Counted from the first letter of the stretch, positions 25,818-36,040 are shown. The stretch: DNA of 60,556 nt from CAYVQA01 sp045119035 (GCA_045119035.1 JBGVCU010000066.1:1-60556), one strand, 5' to 3'. The notes: a model not told the origin generated them from the sequence alone. A program made the numbers and translations.

Positions 25818-26783
25818 ATGTATCAACCTAAATTAAACTTACTTGAAACTGAAGTAGCTATTAAATATGTAAAAGACAACTTCGAAAAACTTCTTGCAAA
25901 TAAATTAAATTTAATAAGAGTTTCTGCTCCACTTTTTGTAGAAACAAATTCTGGGCTTAATGATAATTTAAGTGGAAAAGAAAAAGCAATTTCTTTTGAT
26001 ATAAAATCGCTTAATAAACAAGTTGAAATTGTTCATTCACTTGCAAAATGGAAAAGATTTGCTTTAAATAAATATCATATTAGACATAATATGGGTTTAT
26101 ATACAGATATGAATGCTATTAGAAAAGACGAAGAAGTAGATAGTATTCATTCAATATATGTTGACCAATGGGATTGGGAAAAAGTAATTGACGAAGAAGA
26201 AAGAAATTTAAACTATTTATTTAAAGTAGTTAAAGATATATATTGTGTTCTTTTACAAACACAAAATTTAGTTAATACAAAATACCCTTGTTTTCATGAT
26301 AAACTACCAGAAGAAATATATATTATATCTAGTCAAGACTTACTTAACATGTATCCAGATAAATCAGCTAAAGAACGAGAATATTTGATTACAAAAAATC
26401 ATAAAGCTGTATTCATTTATCAAATAGGAAATACACTATCTAATAATGAACCACATGATACAAGAGCTGCTGATTATGATGATTGGATGTTAAATGGTGA
26501 TATTTTAGTTTATAACGAAATGTTAGATATTGCTTTAGAACTTTCAAGTATGGGTATTAGAGTTGATAAAAATAGTCTAAAAGAACAATTAGAATTAAAG
26601 AATGAAGTAGAAAAACTTAATAATCCGTATTGTAAAGCTATTTTAAATGATGAACTACCTTTTACAATTGGTGGTGGTATTGGTCAATCTAGATTATGTT
26701 TATTCTTTTTAGAAAAAATGCATATAGGTGAAGTGCAATCATCAATATGGAGTACTGAAGATCATAAATATAAATTATTATAA
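25818..26783 (+). CDS. asnA: Aspartate--ammonia ligase (asparagine synthetase A)
   Basis: 321 aa from the ATG at 25818, preceded by GAGGTG. The ATGs at 25803 and 25806 lie within or before the ribosome site. The fold is like a class II tRNA synthetase and makes Asn from Asp, ammonia and ATP. Blocks: SAPLFVETNSGLNDNLSG, FDIKSLNKQVEIVHSLAKWKR, RHNMGLYTDMNAIRKDEE, SIYVDQWDWEK, and GGGIGQSRLCLFFL near the end. It is the first gene of a five-gene operon. Confidence 0.97.
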   Translation: MYQPKLNLLETEVAIKYVKDNFEKLLANKLNLIRVSAPLFVETNSGLNDNLSGKEKAISFDIKSLNKQVEIVHSLAKWKRFALNKYHIRHNMGLYTDMNAIRKDEEVDSIHSIYVDQWDWEKVIDEEERNLNYLFKVVKDIYCVLLQTQNLVNTKYPCFHDKLPEEIYIISSQDLLNMYPDKSAKEREYLITKNHKAVFIYQIGNTLSNNEPHDTRAADYDDWMLNGDILVYNEMLDIALELSSMGIRVDKNSLKEQLELKNEVEKLNNPYCKAILNDELPFTIGGGIGQSRLCLFFLEKMHIGEVQSSIWSTEDHKYKLL

Positions 26784-26807
26784 AATAAAAATTAAAGGAG
26801 AGTTATT

Positions 26808-27635
26808 ATGAAACAAATACATAAAGAATTTTATACATTAAGTAACGGAGTAAATATACCAAAAGTAGCTTTTGGTACATGGCAAATTCAAGGTGAAGAT
26901 GCATATAATTCTACAGTATATGCAATTAAAGCAGGATATATTCATATTGATACAGCTTTAGCATATGGTAATGAAAAAGAAATTGGAAAAGCATTAAAAG
27001 ATTTAAATGTAAAAAGAGAAGAAATTTTTATCACTTCTAAACTACCTGCTGAAATAAAAGGCTATGAAGAAGCAAAAAATGCATTTAATACTACTATTAC
27101 TAATTTAGGTATTGAATATTTAGATTTATATTTAATACATGCACCACTTCCTTGGAGTGAAATGTGGGGTGGACAATATAGATATGAAAAAGAAAACCTT
27201 GCTTCATGGTGTGCTATGGAAGAACTATATAATGAAGGTAAAATTAGATCAATTGGTGTTTCTAACTTTAATTGTTATGATTTAGATAATATTATTAATA
27301 ATTCAAAAATTGTTCCAATGGTAAATCAAGTATATTGCTGTCCTGGTTCACGTAGATTTGATTTAGAAGAATATTGCCAAAAATACAATATCTTAATTGA
27401 AGCATATTCTCCTTTTGCAACAGGTAGAATTTTCAAATCAACTGAACTTAAAGAAATTGCTGCAAAATACAATGTAAGTGTTGCTCAACTTGCACTTAGA
27501 TGGTGTCTACAAAGAAATACACTTCCACTTCCAAAATCAGTTAATGAAGATAGAATTATTGCTAACTTAGATATTAATTTTGATATTTCAGAAGAAGATT
27601 TAGATAAAATCGATAAAGTAGATATTAGTAAATAA
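26808..27635 (+). CDS. Aldo/keto reductase
   Basis: 275 aa. The catalytic tetrad is Asp48 and Tyr53 (HIDTALAYGNE), Lys78 (ITSKLP) and His111 (LIHAPLP). GVSNFN and the NADPH-site LPLPKSVNEDRI are present. NADPH-dependent carbonyl reduction is expected; the substrate is unknown. AAAGGAGAG is the ribosome site. It is 24 bases after asnA with no terminator between. Confidence 0.95.
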   Translation: MKQIHKEFYTLSNGVNIPKVAFGTWQIQGEDAYNSTVYAIKAGYIHIDTALAYGNEKEIGKALKDLNVKREEIFITSKLPAEIKGYEEAKNAFNTTITNLGIEYLDLYLIHAPLPWSEMWGGQYRYEKENLASWCAMEELYNEGKIRSIGVSNFNCYDLDNIINNSKIVPMVNQVYCCPGSRRFDLEEYCQKYNILIEAYSPFATGRIFKSTELKEIAAKYNVSVAQLALRWCLQRNTLPLPKSVNEDRIIANLDINFDISEEDLDKIDKVDISK

Positions 27636-27647
27636 AGGAGAAAGAAA

Positions 27648-28634
27648 ATGTTTAATCATGTAACACTGCTTTTAGATATGGGTGGATGTAATAAAAAATG
27701 CCCTTTATGTCATAATTTTATATCATCTAAAAGTATAATGTTACTTGATGATTTACATTTAATATATGAACTATTTTCTTCTTTTTCAAAATCAATTACT
27801 ATATCTAGTTATTATAAACAAATAGATATATTACCTAACTATAAGGAACTTTATTCAATTGAAAAGAAACTATCAGACGTAGTTAATCAAAAAAGATATC
27901 ATACAATTAATTATAATAGATATGTTAGTGATTCTAAATATGAAAGTTTTATAAATAATTTAAATATTGATGAAGTTGAATTTAATATATATGGAAATAA
28001 AAATACTCATAATAGATATGTTGGTGTAAATAAAGATTTTGAAAACTTGTATGAAGCAACAATTAAATTAATAGAAAAAGATATTAAAGTAAATATTAAT
28101 TATATTGTAAATAAACAAAATATTGATGAATTAAAAAGAACATTTGATCTATTTAAAAAAGATAAAATTAGTTTTTCAATTAAACAAAATATACCAACTA
28201 ATCTAGGATATAAAAAAATCTTTACACGTCTAACAAAACAAGATTTATCTAAAATAAGTTTTCTAAATATTAATATTGGTAAAACTGAACAAGAAATTTA
28301 TAGTGAATTAATTAAAGATAATTCATTTATTAATATTGATAAAATTAATCCTACTTTTATTATCGATGGTAAAAAAAATGTATACCATAAGCTCATTAAT
28401 TTAGAGTCAAATTATTATTTAGGTAATTTAAAAATAGATTCAATAAAAAATATCATTGATAAATATTTATCAATGAATACAAAATTATTAAACATTATTA
28501 ACAAATACTCAATAAGTGATATATGTAAATTAATAGGAAATCCAAATGGTAATTGGATTTTTACTAAAGAAGAATATATAATTTATTTATTAGAACAAAT
28601 ACTAAATGAAGAAAAATATCAAAATATTAATTAA
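27648..28634 (+). CDS. Radical SAM-like protein, unknown function
   Basis: 328 aa. Cys14, Cys18 and Cys21 in GGCNKKCPLCHNF form the CxxxCxxC motif that binds the 4Fe-4S cluster of radical SAM enzymes. The position close to the N-terminus, after a short beta strand, also fits. A segment VEFNIYGNKNTHNRYVG resembles the part of MoaA/activase-like enzymes that follows SAM binding. No C-terminal auxiliary cluster motif is obvious. It lies 12 bases after the aldo/keto reductase gene. Substrate unknown; a peptide-modifying or nutrient-scavenging role would be speculation. Confidence 0.8.
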   Translation: MFNHVTLLLDMGGCNKKCPLCHNFISSKSIMLLDDLHLIYELFSSFSKSITISSYYKQIDILPNYKELYSIEKKLSDVVNQKRYHTINYNRYVSDSKYESFINNLNIDEVEFNIYGNKNTHNRYVGVNKDFENLYEATIKLIEKDIKVNINYIVNKQNIDELKRTFDLFKKDKISFSIKQNIPTNLGYKKIFTRLTKQDLSKISFLNINIGKTEQEIYSELIKDNSFINIDKINPTFIIDGKKNVYHKLINLESNYYLGNLKIDSIKNIIDKYLSMNTKLLNIINKYSISDICKLIGNPNGNWIFTKEEYIIYLLEQILNEEKYQNIN

Positions 28635-28642
28635 AGGAGTAA

Positions 28643-29431
28643 ATGATGAAAAAATATTTATCTATAATTATACTTTTTTTAACGATTTTATTAACATCAT
28701 GTACTACAGAACAAACTAATAAAATAAAACTTCCTAATTTGGAAGGTTTAACAAGAGAAGAAATATCTGAAAAATTAAAAGAATATAATTTAGAATATAT
28801 TTTCTACTTCGATAATTCAAAATATTATGATGATAAAAATCTATTTATAAGATATGGGAATGGACTTTCTGCTGGATCAATGGTAGAAGAAGGTAGTTTT
28901 ATTAGAATATATACTTCTCCGCTTGAACTTACATATAAAATATCGAACACAATTGAAATGGATTTTGAATATGTTGGAAAAAGTTTCATTGAAGATGGTG
29001 TAGGAATAGTTGAACTTGTCTCTGCAACTGATGGTGATACAGCAAGATTTAGAGATGTTGTAACTGGTGAAGTATTTAGACTTAGATTTTTAGGAATAGA
29101 TACTCCAGAAACATATGGACAACAAGATCCATGGGGAAAAACAGCCTCAAACTATACTGCAAAAAGATTAAGAGAAGCTAGTCAAATTGTCCTTGAAGCA
29201 GAAGGAGCTCGTACTGAAAGCTATGGTAGATACTTAGGTTGGGTATGGCTAGATGGAGTTTTATATAACTTAGAAGTAGTTGAAGAAGCTTATAGTAATA
29301 GTACAGTATCACATTCTAGTAAATATTTTGAATATTTTATGGATGTTGATATGAATGTATCTCGTACAGGAAGAAGATTTTTTGGTGAAATTGATCCAAA
29401 TTATGATTACGAAAATAAATGTTTTAAATAG
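28643..29431 (+). CDS. Lipoprotein with PASTA-like domain and staphylococcal-nuclease fold
   Basis: 262 aa. The lipobox LLTSC has Cys20. Residues about 30-93 resemble one PASTA repeat (LPNLEGLTREEISEKLKEYN). A nuclease-like domain follows: TDGDTARF, LRFLGIDTPE, PWGKTASNY, ESYGRYLGWVWLDG. Asp and Arg residues of the SNase active site are in place. The catalytic Glu (usually in GxEAS) is Thr in GKTAS, so nuclease activity is doubtful. It is surface-anchored, and the PASTA segment suggests cell-wall contact. The second ATG (28646) is an equally possible start. Confidence 0.85.
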   Translation: MMKKYLSIIILFLTILLTSCTTEQTNKIKLPNLEGLTREEISEKLKEYNLEYIFYFDNSKYYDDKNLFIRYGNGLSAGSMVEEGSFIRIYTSPLELTYKISNTIEMDFEYVGKSFIEDGVGIVELVSATDGDTARFRDVVTGEVFRLRFLGIDTPETYGQQDPWGKTASNYTAKRLREASQIVLEAEGARTESYGRYLGWVWLDGVLYNLEVVEEAYSNSTVSHSSKYFEYFMDVDMNVSRTGRRFFGEIDPNYDYENKCFK

Positions 29432-29440
29432 GTGATATAT

Positions 29441-30307
29441 ATGAATTTATCAAAACAAGAACAAACGAAAATAATCGATTGGGTATTTGCTAGTGGAAGA
29501 GATTTAGATATTGCAAGATATAACTATCATTTTTTAAATGAAGATAAAATGATGGTTCTTCATACTTTATCCATTTATCAAAATAAAGATGGAGGATTTG
29601 GATTAGGTTTAATCAATGACTCAATGAACCAATCATCAACATATTATGCAACTGGAATTGCTTTAAAAACAATGGTTGAAGCTGGTTTTAATAGTAGTTG
29701 TGAAAATGAAATTTTTCAACTTGTGTTTAATAAAACATTTAGATATTTACAAAATAATAAATTAAATACATTCCCACTAACTGATAAGAAAAATAATAAA
29801 TTCCCTGGATCAAGTTTTTTAAAGGCTGGTTCAGTTGAAAGTAATCTTGTTCCTAATGGATATATATATGGATCATTAATTGTATTACTTAAAGAAAATC
29901 ATCCATATCATAAAATCATTGATATTAGACTTAGTCAATTATTAAACGACTATTTAAAAAAAGAATTTGATAATAGTGAATTATCTAAACATGAATTACT
30001 TTCTATGTCATATTTATTACATATTTTAAAAGACAAAAAAGATATTTCTTTATATATCGAAAAATTCAAAAATGACATTAATAATTTTAATGATTATGAT
30101 AAAACTGTTATTAACAATAATTTAGTTAAATTAGATGATAATGTAATTGATTCATTAATTGAAAATAGATTAAAAGTTGGATTATGGAATCACCAATATG
30201 ATTGGGGAAGTAATGCTGCAAATCAAGAGATTGCTGAGATTAAAGAAATTAGTAAACTTGCTATTGATAATTTACTAATATTAAGAAATTATAATCGTTT
30301 AGATTAA
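29441..30307 (+). CDS. Prenyltransferase-like alpha/alpha-toroid protein, unknown function
   Basis: 288 aa from the ATG at 29441, with AGGTGAT directly upstream. A GTG at 29432 overlaps that site and was rejected. LSIYQNKDGGFGLGL and KVGLWNHQYDWG resemble QW-type repeats of squalene-cyclase or prenyltransferase folds. The rest is helical. No catalytic DxDD or metal motif is seen, so a cyclase function is not claimed. It is the last gene of the asnA operon, 9 bases after the nuclease lipoprotein. Confidence 0.7.
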   Translation: MNLSKQEQTKIIDWVFASGRDLDIARYNYHFLNEDKMMVLHTLSIYQNKDGGFGLGLINDSMNQSSTYYATGIALKTMVEAGFNSSCENEIFQLVFNKTFRYLQNNKLNTFPLTDKKNNKFPGSSFLKAGSVESNLVPNGYIYGSLIVLLKENHPYHKIIDIRLSQLLNDYLKKEFDNSELSKHELLSMSYLLHILKDKKDISLYIEKFKNDINNFNDYDKTVINNNLVKLDDNVIDSLIENRLKVGLWNHQYDWGSNAANQEIAEIKEISKLAIDNLLILRNYNRLD

Positions 30308-30322
30308 AATAAATTATATTAC

Positions 30323-30351
30323 TTGATAAAAATCAAAATATTTGATATAAT
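30323..30351 (+). promoter_or_regulatory. Promoter of the small lipoprotein gene
   Basis: TTGATA (30323-30328), 17-bp spacer and TATAAT (30346-30351). Confidence 0.82.
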
Positions 30352-30389
30352 ATAAAAGATGTAAATTAAACTACCTTAGGAGGGTAATT

Positions 30390-30716
30390 ATGAATAAAGT
30401 ATTTAAAAGTTTATCTGTTGTGTTATTAGCAGTTTTATGTTTTTTAACACTTACTGGATGTAATAAAGTAAAAGAAAAGAATTTTAATAAAATCGAAAAT
30501 GGTATGACAAAAGCTGGTGTTATCGAAATTTTAGACGACTTCACTGCTTCTACTACTGATGAAGGTTTTGTTACTTGCTATTGGTTTAAAGGTGCTGATT
30601 CTTATCAAGAAGCTTTAGATAAAGTTAATGCTGGTAAAGATGTTTTAACTATTACTGTTGTATTCCAAGACAATAAAGTAGTTAGCAAATCAATGGGAAA
30701 TTTTGAAATTAAATAG
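30390..30716 (+). CDS. Small lipoprotein, DUF3862/BLIP-like
   Basis: 108 aa. Signal peptide with lipobox LTGC, Cys24. The mature part begins with FNKIENGMTKAGVIEILDD, the pattern of SmpA/OmlA- and BLIP-like domains (an FxxIxxGMxxxxVxxxLG strand-helix). A single-domain extracytoplasmic binding protein is expected; ligand unknown. AGGAGGG gives the ribosome site. The gene is monocistronic, with clear promoter and terminator. Its codons are more C-rich than the neighbours', hinting at good expression. Confidence 0.85.
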   Translation: MNKVFKSLSVVLLAVLCFLTLTGCNKVKEKNFNKIENGMTKAGVIEILDDFTASTTDEGFVTCYWFKGADSYQEALDKVNAGKDVLTITVVFQDNKVVSKSMGNFEIK

Positions 30717-30724
30717 TGTTAAAT

Positions 30725-30750
30725 AGACCTCTTTTTAGAGGTCTTTTTTC
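30725..30750 (+). terminator. Terminator of the small lipoprotein gene
   Basis: AGACCTCT / AGAGGTCT stem, TTTT loop, T6 tail. Confidence 0.93.
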
Positions 30751-30770
30751 TTTCCTTTTTTTATAAAATA

Positions 30771-30804
30771 TGATATAATAAAGTATACACCGAAGTACGC
30801 TTCA
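30771..30804 (+). promoter_or_regulatory. TetR gene promoter with palindrome-like sites
   Basis: A -10 box TATAAT lies at about 30774-30779, with GTATAC and GAAGTACGCTTC just downstream. GAAG/CTTC form a small palindrome, placed where an autorepressor would act. The -35 box is not clear. Confidence 0.35.
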
Positions 30805-30816
30805 AAGGAGGTATAT

Positions 30817-31419
30817 ATGATGGATAAAATACATTTAAAAAACCATATCATATATAATACAGCTCTACTTTTTATAAAACAAGGCTACACTAAAACAACA
30901 ACAAAACAAATAGCCTTAAATTGTAATATTACAGAAGGAGCTTTATTTAGATCATTTAAAGATAAAGAATCTATTTTAAAAGAAATCATAAATATTATTC
31001 TAACAAATAATTTACTAAATATTAATAATATTAATGATTATTTGAATCTATCTATTAATATTTTATATAATGCAAATAAGGATGAAATCTTAAATGATTT
31101 ATTTATTAACATATATTCATTAGATAATACAAGAAAATTATTAAATGAATATATTGCAGAATTATTTTATCGTAATTTAAATTTATTAAATTATGATGTA
31201 AAAGAATACTATGAACTTGAAGTAGCACTTAGTGGAATATTTTTAAATTACTTAAAACTAGAAACAAATATGTACTTTACTATTAATCAAAAAATTAATA
31301 GATATATTGACATTGTAAAAATGTTACTTAATAATACTCAATATAGCGCAAGTAATACAAATATTAATATTTTAGATTATATTAATAATTACTTTATAAA
31401 GAAAGGAGATAACAATTAA
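30817..31419 (+). CDS. TetR/AcrR-family transcriptional regulator
   Basis: 200 aa. The N-terminal helix-turn-helix is typical: NTALLFIKQGYTKTTTKQIA, then LNCNITEGALFRSFKDKESIL (split in two). The C-terminal half is helical and Asn/Leu-rich with no recognisable ligand pocket. It is the first gene of a two-gene operon, its stop overlapping the ATG of the large surface protein by one base. The simplest reading is that it controls that protein and itself. GGAGG gives a strong ribosome site; the second ATG (30820) is equally possible. Confidence 0.9.
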   Translation: MMDKIHLKNHIIYNTALLFIKQGYTKTTTKQIALNCNITEGALFRSFKDKESILKEIINIILTNNLLNINNINDYLNLSINILYNANKDEILNDLFINIYSLDNTRKLLNEYIAELFYRNLNLLNYDVKEYYELEVALSGIFLNYLKLETNMYFTINQKINRYIDIVKMLLNNTQYSASNTNINILDYINNYFIKKGDNN

Positions 31420-34400
31420 TGAAAAGAATAATAGGCTTATTAATTTTATTATTTTTAATGTTAACAACATTCATATTATCATTTATTTTATTATATCAAA
31501 GTAATAAAACTTATACTATCAGTTATTCTTCAAGTGATGAAAAGAACGATTCAATTAACTTAGTATATAACTCAAATGATGAAATCCATTTAATTGTTAA
31601 TCCTTACAAAAAAGAAGGATATCGTTTTAAAGGATGGAACATAAACGGTAAACTTTATAACGAATATTCTAGTTTTATTGTTCCTAATAATGATGTTAAT
31701 ATAATCGCTGAATGGGTAAAAATAATTAATGTTACCTTAGAAACAAACAATAATCAAACAGTTACATCTCTTAATATTGATCAAGGTTCAACTTTAGACT
31801 ATAGTGATTTACCACTTCCAGAAAAACAAGGATCTATTTTTGAAGATTGGTATTTAGATAGCGATTTATCTGTTAGATATAACGCTGGAGTTTATAAATT
31901 TAATACTGATACAAGTTTATTTGCAAAATATACATCAATTATTGATAATTCTAAAATTAATCACTCAAGTAGTAGTAAAGTACTAATAAATCAAGATACT
32001 AATTTTAATATTAATATATATTCTGATATAGAACTTACAAATGATAATATTAATTCATATGTTAATTTTTCTTCATTTAATGTAGACACAACATTTAATT
32101 ATGATATTGAAAAAACAGAGAATAAAAAATATAAATTAACTATTTTAAATGAACTTAATGAAGGAGCAAACTATATATTTAATTCATTAAATGATAAAGT
32201 ATATTTCCTTGTTAAAGAAGATAATAGTAATATAAGTACTATCTATAATAGCTTATTTATTTCTACAACAAATCCTAATAAATCAGTACAAATTATTAAA
32301 AATAATGTCTTAGAATTAACAAATAATGATTATTACTATTTTTCAGATAATGAATTATTCTTAAAAGAAGACTATGTCTTTAATAATGAAATAAATAATA
32401 ATACAATTGTTAAAATAGTAAATAATCAATCGGTAAAATATGCTAAAATAAAAAATATTGAAGTAAGAACAATTAATAGTAATGTTAATTCAAAAAATGT
32501 ATGTGTAGCAATCCTTGATAGTGTATTATTTACAGATATTTTTGAAAATTTACAAATTGCTCAAACTAAAGAATTAAATCTAAATAATTACTTAAATAAA
32601 AATACAATTTCAGAAGTAAAAGAAGAGTTTACTAAATCAAAAGAATATAATGTATTACAAAATATGTATGTTGATACCGTTAAAAAATATTTAGAAAATA
32701 AATCGAAAGACTATAATCTTTCATTAAACGAAATAAGTGAGGTATCAATTGACCACTCAAAAACAAAAATAAATGTTTATCTTACTAACAAAGGATTTGA
32801 AATTAACTCTAGTTTTAATGTAGTTTTAAATAGTAATATATATTTTGAAATAAAAATATTAATTAATGAAGAAATATCAACAAACTTATTTTCTAATTTA
32901 AATATAGATAATGAATTAATTAACTTTGATATTTATACACAAATTGATACAAAAACAAACATTGAAATGGATGTAATATTTCATAATAAAGAAGAAGTTA
33001 TTAATGTAAAAGATGATCTTAATTCATTAATATCAAATCTAAATAAAAATGAATTTTATGAAAAATACAATGAATACTTAAATTATAATACAGGTAAATT
33101 AAATTTACTTAACTTGAATTTAGTTAATATAGATACAAATATTAATGAATTTATTAAAGTTAAAATACCAATTAATATTCAAATCGATTTAGGAATTAAT
33201 AGTCCATTATTTTCAAAATTCACACTTAACAGCAGTAAAATCTATGGACTAAAAACAAATAATAATGTTTTAGAATCATATACATTTGATAACGGTAGTA
33301 CACAATCTTTTGAAGCAAGTTATAATGGACATTTTAATCTTGAAAAGGGAATTAATTTTGGATTTGATGTTTCATTTATTGGATTTGAAAACTTTGGAAA
33401 CTTTGGAGCAAATATTTATAATGGTTATAATTTTGATATTTATGGATCAAGCACTTTAGAATCTTTTGGAAATAACATTAATTCAAGCAGTGGATACTAT
33501 TTTGAAATTATTGAAAAATATAATGATAATGTTTACTTTAATAATCCAACACTAAATACATTTAATGAAAAAAATAATACTATAAATACATTACACACAA
33601 CTAGTGGAAATGAGTATATGGTATTTGATTTTGTAAATAAGACAAAAGAAATTAAATCAATTGAATTAATTAATGGACAAGCAAATTTAAATGATTATAA
33701 TTTATTTACACTAGAAGAATTGAATTTAAAAACAGGTAAATTAGAAAATATCACAGAAGATAGAAATACATTTGATATTATTACTTCATCATACTTTAAT
33801 TATGATAAAGAAAGTGGAATATTAAGTATTAAAGATGCGTTTAAAGATAATGATATTCATGGATCTTTAATTATTAGATATGTGGGTAACGTATATAATA
33901 ATAGTAAATATATTGATTTATTAATTGAAATTCATTATGAACACGACAATTATTATTCTGACAATACTGAAACAGAAAATAAAGTAAAAGTTACATATAT
34001 GATTGAAGATGAAATATATTATGAAGAATTAGTGCCATATAATTCTAATCATTATCAAAATATTGTAGTATCTAGTGATTATTATAAATCACACCCTAAT
34101 TATGAATATATCTATTGGAATACTTTAGAAGTCTTAAATACTCCACTTACAAAAGATACTATTTTTAAAGCAACAATTGTCTATAAAAAGATAAATGTTA
34201 CATATGAATATGAAATCTTAGATGGATCAACTCTTAAGACAATTCAAGAAAGAGTTGTAGCTCTGTGCGGTGTAGATAAAGTTAAAGATTTAACAAATAA
34301 ACTAGTATATTTCAATGAAAATATCACTGATAAATGTTCATTTATTAAGTGGGAACATCATGATGAAATAATTAATTATAAAGAAAATCAAGTCTTTAAA

Positions 34401-36005
34401 GCAACATATAATAAACAAAACCTAGATGTTATTTTAGAAATAAGTGAAGTAATCGTTAATGGTATAGTACTGCTTGATAAACAATTAATTACAGTAAATA
34501 TACCATTTGGTACAATCCCTGAATTTAACTATAAATCTTTATCAGGATTTAAACTAATCTTTGATGATTATAATAATGAACCACTTTATAAGAATACTTT
34601 AATTAAAGCAAACTTAATTAGAGAAAAAGATTATAGTATTAAATTCTATGATTATTATGGAAATATTCTATATGAAACAAATGCATATCTTGGAGAAAAT
34701 TTATATATCCTTTTATCTCATAAAGAGATTGCAAATTATAAATATCCAGTTTCTATTTCATCAAATAAACAAGCAACTCTAAAAGCTTGGACTAATTCTG
34801 AAAAATTGAAATTTATTAATTCGAATATTGAACTGTACCCGTTATTTGAAATAACAAATATTACTCAAAAAATTATGTTTAACTTAAGTGGAGCTCACTT
34901 TAATACTTATTATGAATACATTGAAAAAAATGGCCTAATAGTAAATAAAGGTTCAAAAATTGATAGTGAGATTTTAGAAAATATTATTCCGTATAAAGAA
35001 AAGACAGAACAATATGAATATCAGTTTGATGGATGGTATTATGGTAATACAAAAGTTGATTTATCAACATATGAAGTAACTCGTGATACAACCTTTACTG
35101 CAAGATTCAAAGAAGTTGAAAGACTATATAGTATTGAAATTCTTTCAAATGGATTTGATTCTTATATAGATGGTGGTATAAATTATAAAAAAGAAATTTC
35201 AGGAATGTTTAGTAACAATGAAACTAAAATATTAGGTGATGATTTATCATATAATGATATAAGAAAAGTCTTATCAAGTATTAGCAATTTACAAAAAGAT
35301 ACATATATTCCAATTTCACTTAATGATGATTATATTTTTGAAAGATATATAATTTCATATACAGATAATAAATATACAATTGTTCCACTGTATAAGAATA
35401 ATCAATACACTACAACAGTTATATATAATAATGCTATAAATACTAATATAAATAATTATGAAAGTGCATATCATATTAATTTAAATAATCAAGAGGAAAT
35501 TACCTTTGATTTATTAAATAATTATAATATTTTAAATAACATTACAGTAAAATATTTAAATCCTTTAACAAATGAAATAGAAGACATTTTATGTAGTTAT
35601 AAAAATGATAATTATTTCTATGTTTTTACTGGATGGAGTTTAGATAAAGAAAATATTTTAAATAACGATTCTATTATTGAATATAATGAAGTAATAAATT
35701 TATATGCGATTTATAAAGAATATCCAATGATAAAACAAGCTACATTTAGTGTTGAAAATGAAGATGAGAAAATATTAGTAAATGGTATAGAAGTTGAAAA
35801 TAATTATTTAGTTAATTTAACCTACAAAGATTCATTACCAACTGACATTACAATAGAAGCTATTAAAGAAGTAACATTAGAAAATATTCATTATACTTAT
35901 CAATTTATTGGTTGGTATTGTGTAGAATCAGATTCAATTGTATTAAATAACTTTAATGATAACTATCATTATGTAGCAAAATTTATTAAAGTAATAAGTA
36001 AATAA
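31419..36005 (+). CDS. Large extracellular protein with InlB/Listeria-Bacteroides-type repeats
   Basis: 1528 aa. One hydrophobic segment (residues 4-25) serves as signal or anchor. Near the N-terminus are two InlB B-repeat-like units (EGYRFKGWNINGKLYN and FEDWYLDSDLS). More GW-centred units lie in the C-terminal third: YQFDGWYYGNTKVDL, YVFTGWSLDKENI, YQFIGWYCVES, each ending with an AxF/AxY strand. The middle (about 180-800) is beta-rich, Asn- and Ser-rich, without a known domain. There is no LPxTG motif and no C-terminal helix, so attachment must be through the N-terminus. Likely adhesin or surface-exposed receptor. It is translationally coupled to the TetR gene. Confidence 0.85.
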   Translation: MKRIIGLLILLFLMLTTFILSFILLYQSNKTYTISYSSSDEKNDSINLVYNSNDEIHLIVNPYKKEGYRFKGWNINGKLYNEYSSFIVPNNDVNIIAEWVKIINVTLETNNNQTVTSLNIDQGSTLDYSDLPLPEKQGSIFEDWYLDSDLSVRYNAGVYKFNTDTSLFAKYTSIIDNSKINHSSSSKVLINQDTNFNINIYSDIELTNDNINSYVNFSSFNVDTTFNYDIEKTENKKYKLTILNELNEGANYIFNSLNDKVYFLVKEDNSNISTIYNSLFISTTNPNKSVQIIKNNVLELTNNDYYYFSDNELFLKEDYVFNNEINNNTIVKIVNNQSVKYAKIKNIEVRTINSNVNSKNVCVAILDSVLFTDIFENLQIAQTKELNLNNYLNKNTISEVKEEFTKSKEYNVLQNMYVDTVKKYLENKSKDYNLSLNEISEVSIDHSKTKINVYLTNKGFEINSSFNVVLNSNIYFEIKILINEEISTNLFSNLNIDNELINFDIYTQIDTKTNIEMDVIFHNKEEVINVKDDLNSLISNLNKNEFYEKYNEYLNYNTGKLNLLNLNLVNIDTNINEFIKVKIPINIQIDLGINSPLFSKFTLNSSKIYGLKTNNNVLESYTFDNGSTQSFEASYNGHFNLEKGINFGFDVSFIGFENFGNFGANIYNGYNFDIYGSSTLESFGNNINSSSGYYFEIIEKYNDNVYFNNPTLNTFNEKNNTINTLHTTSGNEYMVFDFVNKTKEIKSIELINGQANLNDYNLFTLEELNLKTGKLENITEDRNTFDIITSSYFNYDKESGILSIKDAFKDNDIHGSLIIRYVGNVYNNSKYIDLLIEIHYEHDNYYSDNTETENKVKVTYMIEDEIYYEELVPYNSNHYQNIVVSSDYYKSHPNYEYIYWNTLEVLNTPLTKDTIFKATIVYKKINVTYEYEILDGSTLKTIQERVVALCGVDKVKDLTNKLVYFNENITDKCSFIKWEHHDEIINYKENQVFKATYNKQNLDVILEISEVIVNGIVLLDKQLITVNIPFGTIPEFNYKSLSGFKLIFDDYNNEPLYKNTLIKANLIREKDYSIKFYDYYGNILYETNAYLGENLYILLSHKEIANYKYPVSISSNKQATLKAWTNSEKLKFINSNIELYPLFEITNITQKIMFNLSGAHFNTYYEYIEKNGLIVNKGSKIDSEILENIIPYKEKTEQYEYQFDGWYYGNTKVDLSTYEVTRDTTFTARFKEVERLYSIEILSNGFDSYIDGGINYKKEISGMFSNNETKILGDDLSYNDIRKVLSSISNLQKDTYIPISLNDDYIFERYIISYTDNKYTIVPLYKNNQYTTTVIYNNAINTNINNYESAYHINLNNQEEITFDLLNNYNILNNITVKYLNPLTNEIEDILCSYKNDNYFYVFTGWSLDKENILNNDSIIEYNEVINLYAIYKEYPMIKQATFSVENEDEKILVNGIEVENNYLVNLTYKDSLPTDITIEAIKEVTLENIHYTYQFIGWYCVESDSIVLNNFNDNYHYVAKFIKVISK

Positions 36006-36010
36006 AATAA

Positions 36011-36040
36011 AAAAGACTCATTAAAATGAGTCTTTTATTT
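36011..36040. terminator. Bidirectional terminator between surface protein and lysS
   Basis: AAAAGACTCATT / AATGAGTCTTTT hairpin with T-rich 3' ends on both strands. Confidence 0.92.
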
